Source: Bifidobacterium cebidarum (lineage in GTDB: Bacteria > Actinomycetota > Actinomycetes > Actinomycetales > Bifidobacteriaceae). From it: a stretch of 64,000 nucleotides of DNA. Shown here piece after piece: positions 17,452 to 28,864 of this stretch (positions are counted from its first letter, which is position 1; every line of letters begins with the position of its first letter). The position numbers were made by a program, and so were the translations under genes. Where the stretch lies: contig NZ_WBVS01000004.1 of the NCBI RefSeq assembly GCF_009193305.1, forward strand, positions 62,001 to 126,000. Direction: 5' to 3'. The notes beneath the pieces were generated by a model. That model did no database searches, was not told the DNA's origin, and was given only the letters and a program-made list of their open reading frames with translations.

Positions 17452-18657
17452 CTACTCCAGAACCTTCAGGCCCGGCAGCTCCTTGCCCTCAAGGAATTCG
17501 AGGGAAGCGCCGCCACCGGTGGAGATGTGGGAGAAACCGTCCTCCGGGAAGCCGAGGTTGCGCACTGCGGAAGCGGAGTCACCACCGCCAACGATGGTGA
17601 ATGCACCGGCTGCGGTGGCGTCCACGAGGCCCTGAGCCACAGCCTTGGTGCCGGCTGCGAACTCCGGAATCTCGAACACACCCATCGGACCGTTCCACAC
17701 GACGGTCTTGGAATCGACGATCTTGTCGTGGAAGAGCTTCTGGGACTCCGGACCGATGTCCAGGCCCATCTTGTCGGCCGGGATGGCGTCAGCGGCAACG
17801 ACCTCCGGAGCGACCGGGGTATCGCCAGCCGGGAAGCCGGGGTTCACGACGATATCGGTCGGCAGCACGAGCTCAACGCCGTTCTTCTCGGCAGTCTCGA
17901 TGTAGCCCTTGACCTTGTCGAGCTGATCCTCTTCGAGCAGGGAGGTGCCGACTTCGTAGCCCTTGGCCTTGAGGAAGGTGAACACCATGCCACCGCCGAT
18001 GACCAGACGATTGGCCTTGTCAAGCAGGTTCTCGATCACACCGAGCTTGTCGGAGACCTTGGAACCGCCGAGCACCACGGTGAACGGACGCTCCGGGTTC
18101 TCGGTGGCCTTGGACAGAGCCTTGACTTCCTTCTCGACCAGCAGGCCGGCGGCAGCCGGCAGATCGGCGGCCACATCATAATCGGAACCCTGAGCGCGGT
18201 GCACAACACCGAAGCCATCGGAGACGAAGACCTCGCCGAGGGCGGCGATCTTCTTGGCGTACGGAGCGCGCACAGCCGGATCCTTGCTGGTCTCCTCCGG
18301 GTTGAAGCGAACGTTCTCGAGCAGCACAACATCACCGTCGTTCATGGCGGCAACCTTAGCCTGGGCATCCTCGCCGTAGGTGTCCTTGGCCAGCGGCACA
18401 GTGATGCCGAGCAGTTCGCCGAGACGAGCGGCAACCGGGGCCAGGCTCAGCTCAGGAACGACCTTGCCCTTCGGACGGCCGAGATGAGCCATCAGAATGA
18501 CCTTTGCGCCTTCCTCGCGCAGAGCCTTGATGGTCGGCAGGGCGGCCTTGATACGACCGTCATCGGTGATCGTAGTGCCGTCCAGCGGGACGTTGAAATC
18601 AGCACGCATCAGAACGCGCTTGCCCTTGAGATCTCCAAGATCCTTGAGTGTCTTCAT
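17452..18657 (-). CDS. pgk: Phosphoglycerate kinase
   Basis: Transfers the acyl phosphate of 1,3-bisphosphoglycerate to ADP, the ATP-forming step shared by the bifid shunt and glycolysis. 401 residues from the ATG at 18657, chosen because GGAAAGGA lies upstream and the family begins at MKTLKDL; the upstream reading frame is non-coding. Visible are [10 protein letters not shown] (substrate), [16 protein letters not shown] (hinge and nucleotide) and GGGDSASAV (nucleotide loop). Codon bias is strong. Confidence 0.97.
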   Translation of the reverse strand: MKTLKDLGDLKGKRVLMRADFNVPLDGTTITDDGRIKAALPTIKALREEGAKVILMAHLGRPKGKVVPELSLAPVAARLGELLGITVPLAKDTYGEDAQAKVAAMNDGDVVLLENVRFNPEETSKDPAVRAPYAKKIAALGEVFVSDGFGVVHRAQGSDYDVAADLPAAAGLLVEKEVKALSKATENPERPFTVVLGGSKVSDKLGVIENLLDKANRLVIGGGMVFTFLKAKGYEVGTSLLEEDQLDKVKGYIETAEKNGVELVLPTDIVVNPGFPAGDTPVAPEVVAADAIPADKMGLDIGPESQKLFHDKIVDSKTVVWNGPMGVFEIPEFAAGTKAVAQGLVDATAAGAFTIVGGGDSASAVRNLGFPEDGFSHISTGGGASLEFLEGKELPGLKVLE

Positions 18658-18733
18658 GAATATCCTTTCCTTGACGTTCGACGCCAAAGTGGCCAGTTTT
18701 GCCAATTCGCATATTACAGGCATTGAAGAACAA

Positions 18734-18768
18734 AACACCGCATTGCCTCACAGGGCGAATGCGGTGTT
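18734..18768 (-). terminator. Terminator of the whiA operon
   Basis: An 11-bp stem (18734-18744 with 18758-18768), followed on the minus strand by TTTTGTTCTT, 29 bp after the whiA stop. A good intrinsic terminator for the uvrA-uvrC-aroE-rapZ-whiA direction. Confidence 0.8.
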
Positions 18769-18797
18769 GTGAATTCGTGATACACGAGTAGAAGGTC

Positions 18798-19748
18798 TTA
18801 CTTTCCTTCCGCGGCACGTGCCTTTTCGGTTTTCTCGGCCAGCTGCAGCAGACGGCGGATGCGGCCTGCGATGGCATCCTTGGTGATCTGCGGTTCCGCG
18901 ATCTTGCCAAGCTCCTCCAGACTCTTGTCCACGTGGTCGATACGCAGCTGGCCTGCCTGACGCAGATTTTCAGGGATGTTATCGCCAAGGATTTCGAATG
19001 CGCGCTGCACTTTTTCGCTGGCCTCGGCTGCCGCTTTGGCGCTACGGCGCATATTCGCGTCATCGAAGTTCGCGAGACGATTGGCCTTGCCGCGGGTTTC
19101 GCCATCCGAACGTTTGCCGGTCCATTCGCGAACCGAACGAGAGGCCCCCATGGATTTCAGCATGCGCTCAATGGCATCGGGATCCTTCAACGTCACGCGC
19201 TCCGAAGTGCGCGTCGTGCGATGCTTGGCCTGGAAGCCCAGACGACGAGCCATGCCGCACAGCGCCATTGCGGCCTCTTCGGAAGGACATGCAATGTCCA
19301 GGAAACTTGCCTTGCCGGGTTCGGAGAGCATGCCACGAGCCATGAATGCTCCGCGCCAAGCGGCTTTGATCTGGGCAATGGAACCATTGACCACTTCGGC
19401 GGGCAGACCATGAACCTGCTGCTTGCGACGGTCGACCAAACCGGTCTGCAATGCGAGTGCCACAACGTTGCGGGTCACCAGCACGATGTAGGTTTCGACA
19501 GGTCCGTTCTGGGTCTGACGAGTCTGGTGCTTGATTTCAGCCTCATGCCCGAACACGTTCCTCAACGTATCGCGCAGCCATTCCGCCGCTTCAAGCGAGG
19601 TGTATATGGATCGAATCACATATGCGTTCTGCACGCGGTGAAGTCCACCGCCGAAACGAATCATGGTCGCCGCCTGGGCCTTGATCGCGGCTGGCGAATC
19701 ACCTTCAAAAGCTGCCAATTCGCTTTTGACGTCGTCCAGAAGAGCCAA
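18798..19748 (-). CDS. whiA: DNA-binding protein WhiA
   Basis: Actinobacterial WhiA: an N-terminal degenerate LAGLIDADG homing-endonuclease fold (residues about 20-210, including the GGGLHRVQ and [18 protein letters not shown] segments) and a C-terminal helix-turn-helix (about 225-305). In sporulating relatives it controls differentiation genes; in non-sporulating bacteria it affects division and chromosome segregation. The start is TTG at 19748, with AGGAGG 7 bases upstream. It follows rapZ in the conserved uvrC-rapZ-whiA neighbourhood, but yvcK is missing between them. Confidence 0.93.
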   Translation of the reverse strand: MALLDDVKSELAAFEGDSPAAIKAQAATMIRFGGGLHRVQNAYVIRSIYTSLEAAEWLRDTLRNVFGHEAEIKHQTRQTQNGPVETYIVLVTRNVVALALQTGLVDRRKQQVHGLPAEVVNGSIAQIKAAWRGAFMARGMLSEPGKASFLDIACPSEEAAMALCGMARRLGFQAKHRTTRTSERVTLKDPDAIERMLKSMGASRSVREWTGKRSDGETRGKANRLANFDDANMRRSAKAAAEASEKVQRAFEILGDNIPENLRQAGQLRIDHVDKSLEELGKIAEPQITKDAIAGRIRRLLQLAEKTEKARAAEGK

Positions 19749-19903
19749 GATCCAACCTCCTACAGTCTCGTTCTTCCCAATGCTTCAGCCGCTTCGTGCC
19801 GTTGCACGCCGGAAGCCATCGGCTTACTGTGATACCTAATCTCGTGGACAAGCGAACCCGTTCGATACGCTTTTCGGGCAACGCTTTCTCGTAGTGTGGT
19901 CAT

Positions 19904-20857
19904 TCAGGATGAGTGATGTTTGTGCTGCTCCCTTGCGGAAACAGTGACTTTCAGCCCATGAGCGCGTAATCTGCGAGCGAGTTCCTCGCTCATGGCGACC
20001 GAACGGTGTTGGCCACCGGTGCATCCGATGGCAATGGTCACGAAATGCTTATCCTCGCGCGCATAGCCTTCCAATGCGGTCTCGATGGCCTTCTCATAGG
20101 CGTCAAGGAATTCTGTGGCCCCCTTGCTGGAAAGCACATAGTCGGCGACCGGTTTGTCATGACCGGTGAGTTCCCGCAGACTTGGCACCCAGAACGGATT
20201 GGGCAGGAATCGTACATCGGCGACGAAATCGGCATCGATGGGGGTGCCGTATTTGAATCCGAAGCTGAAGATGTGCACGGCCACGGTAGTCGGGCCGGAA
20301 CCCAGCATCGTCTCATAGAGCTTGGTGGATAGCTGATGGATACTGAGCCTACTGGTATCGATGACCCAGTCGGCACGCTCCTTCAGATTGCTCAGCAGGT
20401 GGCGTTCCTCCAGAATACCGTCGATAAGACGGTTGCCATGCTGCAGAGGATGCGGGCGACGAACGGATTCATAACGCTTGATGAGCACGTCATTGCTGGC
20501 ATCGAGGAACAGGATGCGGGTTTTGACTCCAAGGTCATCCAAATGGCTCAATACGGCGGCCAGATCATCGAAGTAGCTACGTGAACGCACATCGATGACA
20601 GCTGCGAGCTTATGGATGCCGCTATCGGAACCGGAAGTGGTCATCATGTCCACGAGCGGTACCAGCAATTTGGGCGGCAGATTATCGACCACATACCAGC
20701 CCATATCCTCCACGGTGCCTGCAGCTCGGGATCGCCCAGCGCCGGACATGCCGGTAATCAGTAATACTTCAAATGCGTCCGCCGGATTCGGCTGATCACC
20801 GTCGGTCTGCGCAACGTTGATGATGGAACTGTTGGCCGCTACTGCATGCTGGCTCAT
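19904..20857 (-). CDS. rapZ: RNase adapter protein RapZ (YvcJ-like nucleotide-binding protein)
   Basis: GTP/ATP-binding protein; in E. coli RapZ brings RNase E to the GlmZ small RNA, and in Gram-positives (YvcJ) it affects competence. Walker A is GMSGAGRS (about 36-43). The C-terminal domain has the conserved IGCTGGQHRSVAMSE motif. 317 residues from the ATG at 20857, which overlaps the aroE stop by one base and has GGAGG 7 bases upstream; a GTG three bases earlier is also open. The RNA target in bifidobacteria is unknown. Confidence 0.92.
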   Translation of the reverse strand: MSQHAVAANSSIINVAQTDGDQPNPADAFEVLLITGMSGAGRSRAAGTVEDMGWYVVDNLPPKLLVPLVDMMTTSGSDSGIHKLAAVIDVRSRSYFDDLAAVLSHLDDLGVKTRILFLDASNDVLIKRYESVRRPHPLQHGNRLIDGILEERHLLSNLKERADWVIDTSRLSIHQLSTKLYETMLGSGPTTVAVHIFSFGFKYGTPIDADFVADVRFLPNPFWVPSLRELTGHDKPVADYVLSSKGATEFLDAYEKAIETALEGYAREDKHFVTIAIGCTGGQHRSVAMSEELARRLRAHGLKVTVSAREQHKHHSS

Positions 20858-21828
20858 CACAAGGCCTCCTCCAATGCATTGCGCATGGCGATTTCCAACT
20901 GGTCGTCTTCGGTGGTGGTGTCCTGCAGACGTTTATCCGCATCACTGGGCGGATCGTCGTCCCAGATGCCGGTCATCAGCAATACCTGGATCAAGGCCTG
21001 ATACAGTAGCATTTCCTCGCCGCCGATGGCATCACCGCCGCGGGCACGCCAGGCTTCCATGAGCTTGGTAGGTCTGGGATCGTATACCACGTCCAGCAGG
21101 AGCCCGCGGGATTCATCGAATTCGATGTTGCCCAGCTCAACGGCAACACTATCCGCGGCATGGCCGGGAATGGTGTTGATGATGTATGTGGCGTCGTGGG
21201 CGGCCGTCAATAGCGCAGACACATCAGACAGACTGATCTCACTATATGGAGTATGAGTATTGATGTAACGCTCGGCCAATGGCTTGAACGAGGTGTTCTT
21301 TCCGGGATGGCGTGCCGCCACCGTCACGTGCCCTATCTCCGGCATCATGCAGCATGCCGCCATTGCCGAGGTGGCTGTGTTGCCGTTGCCGATGATCAAT
21401 GCACTGCCGGCATGGTCGGGCTTATGATGTGCACCAAGTTCACGATTGGCATGATCGAACGCCAGCTGAATGCCAATCACATCCGTGTTATACAACTTGA
21501 TGCTCGGCTTTCCATGCGGCCAAGTGGGATCATCGGTAATCCGGGACCAGTCGAAGATGGCGGTATTGGCCACTTTCAGCTCTTTGGCCCATAGATTCGC
21601 AGGAACGCCATACGGCTGTATGGTTTTCTTCAACGGCATGGTCAGGCTCAACCCCGACCATGTAGGATCAAGGCTTTTGAGGAATGAGTCAAGGTCCTCT
21701 TCGCCGATTTCATGCTTGTCGTAGAGCCAGTCAGTCAAGCACAATGCCCGATAGGCGGCATTATGAAGCACCGGTGAGAGCGAATGTGCGATCGGCTTGC
21801 CGAGAACCGCGCAACGATGGTTGATCAT
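20857..21828 (-). CDS. aroE: Shikimate 5-dehydrogenase
   Basis: NADPH-dependent reduction of 3-dehydroshikimate in aromatic amino acid synthesis. The N-terminal GKPIAHSLSPVLHNAAY (about 10-26) and LTMPLKK (about 61-67, catalytic Lys) form the shikimate pocket; GNGNTATSAM (near 148-157) is the dinucleotide loop. At 323 residues it is longer than the usual 270-290, with extra sequence at the C terminus. GGAGGGG precedes the ATG. It is inserted between uvrC and rapZ. Confidence 0.88.
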   Translation of the reverse strand: MINHRCAVLGKPIAHSLSPVLHNAAYRALCLTDWLYDKHEIGEEDLDSFLKSLDPTWSGLSLTMPLKKTIQPYGVPANLWAKELKVANTAIFDWSRITDDPTWPHGKPSIKLYNTDVIGIQLAFDHANRELGAHHKPDHAGSALIIGNGNTATSAMAACCMMPEIGHVTVAARHPGKNTSFKPLAERYINTHTPYSEISLSDVSALLTAAHDATYIINTIPGHAADSVAVELGNIEFDESRGLLLDVVYDPRPTKLMEAWRARGGDAIGGEEMLLYQALIQVLLMTGIWDDDPPSDADKRLQDTTTEDDQLEIAMRNALEEAL

Positions 21829-21954
21829 GTCCCCTCCTTCAACTTCCTTCCATGCTAGCCGAACTTGTAGGCAGATATGTGTCTTCGCTTGAAGTCAATA
21901 GGCATCATCGACCCTGCACCGCATACACCACTGCTGATGCATATTTACGCTTGA

Positions 21955-24255
21955 CTATGATTCATCACGGTGCAGCGCCTGATACAACGTTTCGGCTTTG
22001 GCTTGTCCCACGCCCCTGACCTGCATGAAATCCTCGACGTTGGCTTCGCGCATGGCCTTGACGGAGCCGAAATGGTTCAGCAGCTTCTTCTGATAGCTCT
22101 CGCCGATGCCCGGGATTTCGTCTAGCGCACTGCGCAACGCTCCTTTACGCCGTTGCTGGCGATGGTAGGTGATAGCGAAGCGGTGGGATTCATCGCGCAC
22201 TCGTTGCAGCAGGTACATGCCTTCGGATTGACGTTTGAGAATGATCGGATAATCGTCATCCGGCACCCAAACCTCTTCCAATCGCTTGGCCAAGCCGCAT
22301 ACGGCGACATCGTCGACTCCGCAATCCTCTAACGCCCTTGCCGCGGCCATGACCTGCGGTTTGCCGCCATCGACCACGACAAGATTCGGCTTGTAGGCGA
22401 AATGACGACGGTCAGTGTTCTGTTGCACGGTTTCAGCGACTTGATCATCGCGCTCGGAACCGGTTGCGGCTTTTGCTTTGGCTGTGGCCATTCGCTGTTC
22501 GGCATCCATGCTCTCTCCGGAATCGCCGGCGATGTTGCCGTGCTTGAATCGACGGGTCAGAGTCTCATACAAGGCTGACAGATCATCTACCGCCCCCTTG
22601 CCGTCCTTGCCTCGAATGGCGAATCGCCGGTACTCGGATTTCTTGGCGATGGCATCCTCGAACACCACCATCGACGCCACCTGGAAGGCTCCACCCACGG
22701 TATTGGAGATGTCGTAGCATTCGATGCGCAGCGGAGCCTCATCGAGGAACAGTGCCTTGGCCACATCATTCATAGCCTGCGTGCGTGCGCCCATGTCCGA
22801 GATGCGGCTGAGTTTGCTGCGCTGCAGAGCTTGATTGGCGTTCTCATTGGCGCGGTCCATGAGCTGCTTCTTATCGCCGCGGGAGGCCACCCGGATGGAC
22901 ACCGCACCCCCACGCAAACCGGTGAGCCAATCCTCTAATTCCTCGCGACGGCTCGGTTCGATGGGCAGGATGATTTCACGAGGCACAGGCGCGATGGGCG
23001 CCAGTAAATCAGCACGACCGGTGACTTCTTGGCGGCTGTTGCGTTCCCGGGTCGCTTTGGCTCGAGCTATAGCATCCGTAGCGGTGATGGTTTGCGTGGA
23101 ACCGATGGCCTCGCGTTGCTCCTGAATAGATGCTGTATGCTCCTTGGCCTGCCTGTCTTTCGATTCGCTGCCAGCGGCGTCAGAATACACTTGGACAATC
23201 AGGTCGGCCATCAAATCGCCATCGCTGATATCTTCGACACGTTCCACACTCCAGTTGCGTTCGCCTCGGATGGCTCCGGCACGTACATAGAACGCGTGCA
23301 CGGACGCTTCCAGTTCATCGCTGGCGAATCCGAATACGTCGGCATCCACATCCTGATCGAAAACGACCGCATTCTGCTGCACCACGGTTTCCAACATTTG
23401 AATCTGGTCGCGCAGACGTGCGGCTTTTTCGAATTCCAGTTCGGCGCTGGCCTCTTTCATTGCTCGGGTCAGCTGAGCAATGTACGGACGGCCGAGACGA
23501 CCGGTCATGACGCCAACCAATTGTTCGGCGAGCTTGCGATGGTCCATTGGTGTGATTCGTCCGATGCAAGGAGCAGAGCATTTACCAATCGAGGCGAACA
23601 GGCATGGACGGCCAGTGAGCTCCGCTTTGTGGAATACGTTGGGTGTGCAGGTGCGTACCGGGAATGTGCGCAGCAGCCTGTCCAAGCTATGACGTAATTC
23701 CCAAACCTTGGCATAGGGGCCGAAATATCTGGTGTCGTGGCGTTTGCGTGAACGCGTGACCCAAACGCGCGGAATCCGCTCCCCTGTGCTGACTGCCAGA
23801 TACGGATAGGTTTTATCATCACGGAACTGCACATTGAATCGAGGATCGAATTCCTTGATCCACGTGTATTCCAACGTCAGCGATTCCAGCTCGGTGCCGA
23901 CAACGGTCCATTCGAGACTGCGGGCGGTAAGCACCATCGTCTGGGTGCGCGGGTGCAGCAGGTAAAGCGGCTGGAAATAGTTGGTGAGTCTATTGCGTAG
24001 GTTCTTGGCCTTGCCTACATAAATGACTCGCCCTTCACCGTCCCGCCATTTGTAGACGCCTGGTTTCGCTGGAATATCCGAGGTTTTCGGCCTGAACAGA
24101 TCACGCGTATCCCCGAGCAGCGGAGCCCCATTCACATTGACGTTCGCTTCCGCTCCGCGTTCGACTGCGATGCTCTCGGCCGTGCTTTCCGTCATCAACG
24201 CCGAAGCGGTCTTGCGCCACGTATCCGGACTATGCCGTTCAATATCGTTCGTCAT
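21955..24255 (-). CDS. uvrC: UvrABC system protein C
   Basis: Nuclease that makes both incisions in nucleotide excision repair. 766 residues: GIY-YIG domain (KPGVYKWRDG...VIYVGKAKNLRNRL, about 63-90), a Cys-rich segment (CLFASIGKCSAPC), the UVR UvrB-binding motif (EFEKAARLRDQI), an RNase H-like C-terminal nuclease domain (IECYDISNTVGG, VVVDGGKPQV) and paired helix-hairpin-helix motifs at the end. It starts 2 bp after the uvrA stop, so the two are probably translated together. Confidence 0.96.
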   Translation of the reverse strand: MTNDIERHSPDTWRKTASALMTESTAESIAVERGAEANVNVNGAPLLGDTRDLFRPKTSDIPAKPGVYKWRDGEGRVIYVGKAKNLRNRLTNYFQPLYLLHPRTQTMVLTARSLEWTVVGTELESLTLEYTWIKEFDPRFNVQFRDDKTYPYLAVSTGERIPRVWVTRSRKRHDTRYFGPYAKVWELRHSLDRLLRTFPVRTCTPNVFHKAELTGRPCLFASIGKCSAPCIGRITPMDHRKLAEQLVGVMTGRLGRPYIAQLTRAMKEASAELEFEKAARLRDQIQMLETVVQQNAVVFDQDVDADVFGFASDELEASVHAFYVRAGAIRGERNWSVERVEDISDGDLMADLIVQVYSDAAGSESKDRQAKEHTASIQEQREAIGSTQTITATDAIARAKATRERNSRQEVTGRADLLAPIAPVPREIILPIEPSRREELEDWLTGLRGGAVSIRVASRGDKKQLMDRANENANQALQRSKLSRISDMGARTQAMNDVAKALFLDEAPLRIECYDISNTVGGAFQVASMVVFEDAIAKKSEYRRFAIRGKDGKGAVDDLSALYETLTRRFKHGNIAGDSGESMDAEQRMATAKAKAATGSERDDQVAETVQQNTDRRHFAYKPNLVVVDGGKPQVMAAARALEDCGVDDVAVCGLAKRLEEVWVPDDDYPIILKRQSEGMYLLQRVRDESHRFAITYHRQQRRKGALRSALDEIPGIGESYQKKLLNHFGSVKAMREANVEDFMQVRGVGQAKAETLYQALHRDES

Positions 24256-24257
24256 AT

Positions 24258-27200
24258 CTATAGCATTGGTTTCAGGAACTTGCCGGTCCAGGATTCAGCG
24301 CATTCGGCCACTTGTTCAGGGGTACCCTGCGTGACGATGGTGCCGCCGCCATCGCCTCCTTCGGGGCCCAGATCAATCAGCCAGTCCGCTTCCTTGATTA
24401 CATCGAGATTGTGTTCGATGACAATCACCGTATTGCCTTTATCAACCAACGACTGCAGCACTTTGAGCAGCTTGTTCACGTCTTCGAAGTGCAGGCCGGT
24501 GGTCGGCTCGTCCAGAATGTATACGGTTTTACCGTCCGAACGACGCTGCAGCTCGGTGGCGAGCTTCACGCGCTGTGATTCACCACCGGAAAGCGTAGGC
24601 GCCGGCTGGCCGAGTCGGATATAGCCCAGGCCGACATCCACTAGCGTCTTCAGATAACGGGAGATGCCGGTGTATGCCTTGAAGAAGTCGGCGGCCTCCT
24701 CGATCGGCATATCGAGAATGTCGGAAACGGTTTTGCCGTTGTACTTCACTTCAAGGGTTTCACGGTTGTAGCGTTTGCCGTGGCATGTCTCGCATTCCAC
24801 ATACACATCCGGCAGGAAGTTCATCTCGATCTTCAGCGTGCCGTCGCCATGGCAGGCTTCGCATCGGCCGCCCTTGACGTTGAAGCTGAATCGGCCCGGG
24901 CCATAGCCGCGTACCTGCGCTTCCGGCGTCTTGGCGAACAATGTGCGAATCTTATCCCACACGCCGGTGTATGTGGCCGGGTTGGAACGCGGCGTGCGTC
25001 CGATTGGATTCTGATCCACATGGATCACCTTGCGCACCTGGTCGACGCCTTCGACGCGTGTGTGTTTGCCGGGCACGATGCGTGCGCCGTTGAGCTTGTC
25101 CGCAAGCACCGGATACAGAATCGTGTTCACCAAGGAGGATTTGCCGGAGCCGGAGACACCAGTGACCACGGTGAAGACGCCGAGCGGGAAGCTCACATTG
25201 ATGTTCTTCAGGTTGTTCTCACGTGCGCCCACGACCTTGAGCATCTTGGTCTTGTTGATCTTGCGGCGGTGCGCAGGCACGGCGATTTCGCGGCGATGCG
25301 CGATGTAATCGCCGGTGATGGAGCGCTTGGCTTCGATGAGATGCTTGGCTGGGCCTGAGTAGATGACCTCGCCGCCATGTTCGCCGGCACCGGGGCCGAT
25401 GTCCACCAGCCAGTCTGCCTGACGAATCGTATCCTCATCATGCTCGACCACGATGAGCGTATTGCCGAGATCACGCAGATGGTGCAGGGTTTCGATCAAT
25501 CGTTCGTTGTCTCGCTGGTGCAAACCGATGGACGGCTCATCAAGCACATACATGACGCCGACCAGACCGGAACCAATCTGCGTGGCCAGGCGGATGCGCT
25601 GTGCTTCGCCACCGGATAGTGTGGCCGCCGCGCGCGAGAGCGTCAGGTAGTCGAGACCGACATCGTTGAGGAATCCAAGTCGTGCCTTGATCTCCTTGAG
25701 GACTTCGCCGGCAATCAGCTGTGCGGAGCCTTCGAGCTTCAGTCCGTTGACCCATTCGAGTTCGCGGACTACCGGCATATCGCAGACGTCGAAAATGGAC
25801 TTGCCATTCACGGTGACCGCCAACACTTCCGGCTTTAGACGACGGCCATGGCATACCTGGCATGGCACTTCGCGCATGTACGATTCGTAGTATTCGCGCA
25901 TGGACTGCGAGTCGGTTTCGTCATGGCGGCGCATCAGCGTGCGTACCACGCCTTCGAAACCGGTGGAGTATTCGCGCAGACGCCCCCAACGATTGCGGTA
26001 GGAGACATCCACCTTGAAATCGTGACCGTAGAGGATGTCATGCTTCACATCCTCGGGCAGGTCTTTCCACGGGGTTTTCATTGAGAAGCCCATTTCACGG
26101 GCCAGGCCTTCAAGTACATGGCTGTAATACTGGGAGGTCATCTTCGTGTTGCCCCACGGTTCGATGACGCCTTCGGCCAGCGACTTCTCCGGATCGGAAA
26201 TCACGAGTTCCGGATCAATCTCCAACTTAAAACCAAGACCGGTGCACGCCGGGCATGCGCCATAAGGCGCGTTGAAGGAGAAGGTACGTGGCTCGATCTC
26301 ATCGAGCTCCAAAGTGTGGCCGTTCGGGCAGCTGCGATGTTCGGAAAATGGTCGACGGCGTGCCGGAGAGCCTTCCTCCTCATCCACGAAGTCGATGACG
26401 ATGCTACCGTTGGCGAGCTTCAATGCGGTCTCCACCGAATCAGTCAAACGCTGACGAATACCATCCTTGATCACCAGACGATCCACCACCACTTCGATGG
26501 TGTGCTTCTTCTGTTTGGTGAGCTTGATGTCTTCCGAGAGCTGCTTCATTTCGCCGTCGATGAGCGCGCGGGCATAGCCATCGGAGCGCAGTAGCTCCAA
26601 CATGTCCACGAACTCGCCCTTACGGCCCTTCACCACCGGGGCGAGAATCTGGAATCGCGTGCGCTCCGGATAGTCCAGCAGCGTATCGACGATTTGCTGT
26701 GGTGTCTGTGAGGCTACAGGCTCACCGCATTCCGGGCAGTGCGGCACGCCGGTACGGGCGAACAGCAGTCGCAGATAATCATAGATTTCGGTGATGGTGC
26801 CCACGGTGGATCGCGGGTTGCGGTTCGTGGTTTTCTGATCGATGGAGACGGCCGGGCTTAAACCTTCGATGAAGTCGACATCGGGCTTATCCATCTGCCC
26901 CAGGAACTGGCGCGCATAGGCGGACAGGGATTCCACATAGCGACGCTGGCCTTCAGCGAACAGGGTGTCGAACGCGAGCGAGGATTTACCAGAACCCGAT
27001 AGTCCGGTAAATACCACCATACGATTGCGCGGAATCGCCAAATCCACATTCTTCAGGTTGTGTTCGCGCGCGCCTTGGATGGTGATTTTCAAGTCATTGG
27101 GGATATGTGAGATGTCCGCCACCAGCGAGCCGTTATGTTCGACGAGCGGCGCCTTCTTGATTTCACGGCTCAGGAAGGAGTCGCTGGTCATGACTTTCTC

Positions 27201-27278
27201 AACGATGACCTCGCCGTTCTTGCCTTTGGTCTTTGCTCCCCCAGCCGTGCGCTTTGTGCCAGTCTGCGTTGCCGCCAC
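24258..27278 (-). CDS. uvrA: UvrABC system protein A
   Basis: Damage-recognition ATPase of nucleotide excision repair. 1006 residues with two ABC modules: Walker [10 protein letters not shown] near residue 95 and GVSGSGKSS near 700, signature LSGGE in both, and zinc modules CPECGEP...CPNGH...CPAC and CEACHGDG...CETCHGKR. The start is GTG with a GGAAGGCGGGA tract upstream. A Lys/Gly-rich N-terminal extension of about 30 residues precedes the conserved part. It is the first gene of the uvrA-uvrC run. Confidence 0.97.
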   Translation of the reverse strand: MAATQTGTKRTAGGAKTKGKNGEVIVEKVMTSDSFLSREIKKAPLVEHNGSLVADISHIPNDLKITIQGAREHNLKNVDLAIPRNRMVVFTGLSGSGKSSLAFDTLFAEGQRRYVESLSAYARQFLGQMDKPDVDFIEGLSPAVSIDQKTTNRNPRSTVGTITEIYDYLRLLFARTGVPHCPECGEPVASQTPQQIVDTLLDYPERTRFQILAPVVKGRKGEFVDMLELLRSDGYARALIDGEMKQLSEDIKLTKQKKHTIEVVVDRLVIKDGIRQRLTDSVETALKLANGSIVIDFVDEEEGSPARRRPFSEHRSCPNGHTLELDEIEPRTFSFNAPYGACPACTGLGFKLEIDPELVISDPEKSLAEGVIEPWGNTKMTSQYYSHVLEGLAREMGFSMKTPWKDLPEDVKHDILYGHDFKVDVSYRNRWGRLREYSTGFEGVVRTLMRRHDETDSQSMREYYESYMREVPCQVCHGRRLKPEVLAVTVNGKSIFDVCDMPVVRELEWVNGLKLEGSAQLIAGEVLKEIKARLGFLNDVGLDYLTLSRAAATLSGGEAQRIRLATQIGSGLVGVMYVLDEPSIGLHQRDNERLIETLHHLRDLGNTLIVVEHDEDTIRQADWLVDIGPGAGEHGGEVIYSGPAKHLIEAKRSITGDYIAHRREIAVPAHRRKINKTKMLKVVGARENNLKNINVSFPLGVFTVVTGVSGSGKSSLVNTILYPVLADKLNGARIVPGKHTRVEGVDQVRKVIHVDQNPIGRTPRSNPATYTGVWDKIRTLFAKTPEAQVRGYGPGRFSFNVKGGRCEACHGDGTLKIEMNFLPDVYVECETCHGKRYNRETLEVKYNGKTVSDILDMPIEEAADFFKAYTGISRYLKTLVDVGLGYIRLGQPAPTLSGGESQRVKLATELQRRSDGKTVYILDEPTTGLHFEDVNKLLKVLQSLVDKGNTVIVIEHNLDVIKEADWLIDLGPEGGDGGGTIVTQGTPEQVAECAESWTGKFLKPML

Positions 27279-27432
27279 CGCAATCCCGCCTTCCCTGTCG
27301 CCTTCGTTCGCACACGAGCGTCATAAGCGGCGCCCGCACATAACAATCTGCCCCAAGAATACCCGAACACCCGACCTCAGTCGAACGCTTGTTCGATGGC
27401 GTGTTCGGCTCGGATACGCGCTATGGATACGA

Positions 27433-27467
27433 GTAAGGGCCCCGGATAATGCATTCGAGGCCCTTAC
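27433..27467 (-). terminator. Inverted repeat after the MFS gene
   Basis: Nine-base arms (27433-27441, 27459-27467) lie between the end of the MFS gene and the start of uvrA, both on the minus strand. It probably terminates the MFS transcript. Confidence 0.6.
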
Positions 27468-27493
27468 CGATCATCAGGAATTACGCGTAGCGC

Positions 27494-28725
27494 TTACTCG
27501 AGCGCGACGCCCTTCTTTTCGGGGATGAAGAACATCGTGATGAACGCGATGATATAGATGGACGCGATGGCCGCCAGCGCGAAGCCGAAGCCGTGGCCGG
27601 TGGCGATGGCCGCGATAACAACCGGGCCCAGACCGCCGCGATGAAGCGACCAGTGTTGTACAGGGCGGTTTGCGCGGTGGCGCGCAGCTCGGTCGGGAAT
27701 AGTTCGGAAATCAGCGCACCGTAGCCGCCGATCATGCCGTTGGCGAACATACCCATGAAGAAGCCGCCGATAAGCAATGCGGTCGGGTCCTTGAGCTGGC
27801 TGTAGATCACCACCATGATGGCGGCACCGATCTGGAAGATCCAGAATGCCGGGCGACGGCCGAGGTGATCGGCGAGGAAGCCGAACACCGAGATGCCGAG
27901 CATCATGCCGAGTACGGTGACGGCGGTCCAGATACCGGTGGAGGTCAGGGACAGATTCAACTCGGTGTTGAGGTAGCTGGGCAGCCAGGTCATGATGCCG
28001 AAGTAGCCGCAGTTCTGCACGGTGCACAGGATGATGATGGCGATGGAGAAGCGCACGCGCTCCGGGGTGGAGAACAGCTGGCGAATCGAGCCATGCTCCT
28101 TGGCGGTCTGGCGGTGCTTCAAATACAGCGGAGGCTCAGGCACGAAGACTCGAATGAAGATTGCCACGATGGCAGGCACGATGCCGATGGCGAACAGTCC
28201 GCGCCAGCCGAAGGCGGTCAGGATCGGAGCGCTCAGCAGGGAAGCCAGCAGCACGCCCACCTGGAAGCCGAGGCCCACGCCGGAAGTCGCCTTGGCGCGG
28301 TTGGCCGGGCTGGACGCTTCGGCGGCGATGGCCATGCCGATGCCGAACTCAGCGCCGATACCCACGCCGGCGAGGAAGCGGAACAATGCCATCAGGAAGA
28401 AGTTCGGCGCGAATGCAGAGAACAGCGTGAACACGCCGAAGAAAATCACCGAATAGGTCAGCACGCGAATGCGACCGTACTTATCCGCCATACGGCCGAA
28501 CACCAGACCGCCCAGAAATGCACCGGCCAGCGTGATGGTGGTCAGTGTGCTTGCCGTGGTCTTGTCGATGTTGAAGCTGGCCATGATGCCGGACATCGCA
28601 AAGCCCAAAATCATCAGATCAAGGCCGTCGAGTGCATGCCCGACCGCCGAGGAGAATACTGCCAGACCGGCGTAATGCTTCATGCCGCTGGCCTTATCCA
28701 CCGTTTCCTTATCTGCCATGAACAT
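27494..28725 (-). pseudogene. MFS transporter, aromatic-acid:proton-symporter-like, frameshifted near the 3' end
   Basis: Twelve-helix major facilitator with ALDGLDLMILGFA in helix 1 and the loop motif GRMADKYGRIRVL, as in the AAHS/metabolite:H+ symporter groups; the substrate is unknown. GGAGGG lies 7 bases before the ATG at 28725. The frame is intact to about 27638. There the expected ...FIAAGLGPVVIAAIATG is split: the running frame turns into Ser/Arg-rich sequence ending at 27481, while the true last helix and its ILE-CYS-like tail (FFIPEKKGVALE) continue in another frame to 27494. One missing base explains it. It may be a real mutation or a sequencing error; the protein lacks its last membrane segment if real. 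Confidence 0.82.
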
Positions 28726-28864
28726 GGCTATCCCTCCGCTCTTCTCGTTACGGTTCGGCGGAAGATTGTAATAGATAAGGTGAACAGATGGTGAACAAGG
28801 TATGTCGAATAGTTGCGGGCTATCCGTTTGCGCGACAACCCAGCGCTCAATGGCAGGTTGCGCA

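Noticed and set aside
27865..28794. 309-codon plus-strand frame
   Set aside because: Antisense to the MFS gene; His/Glu/Gln-rich translation typical of a shadow frame.
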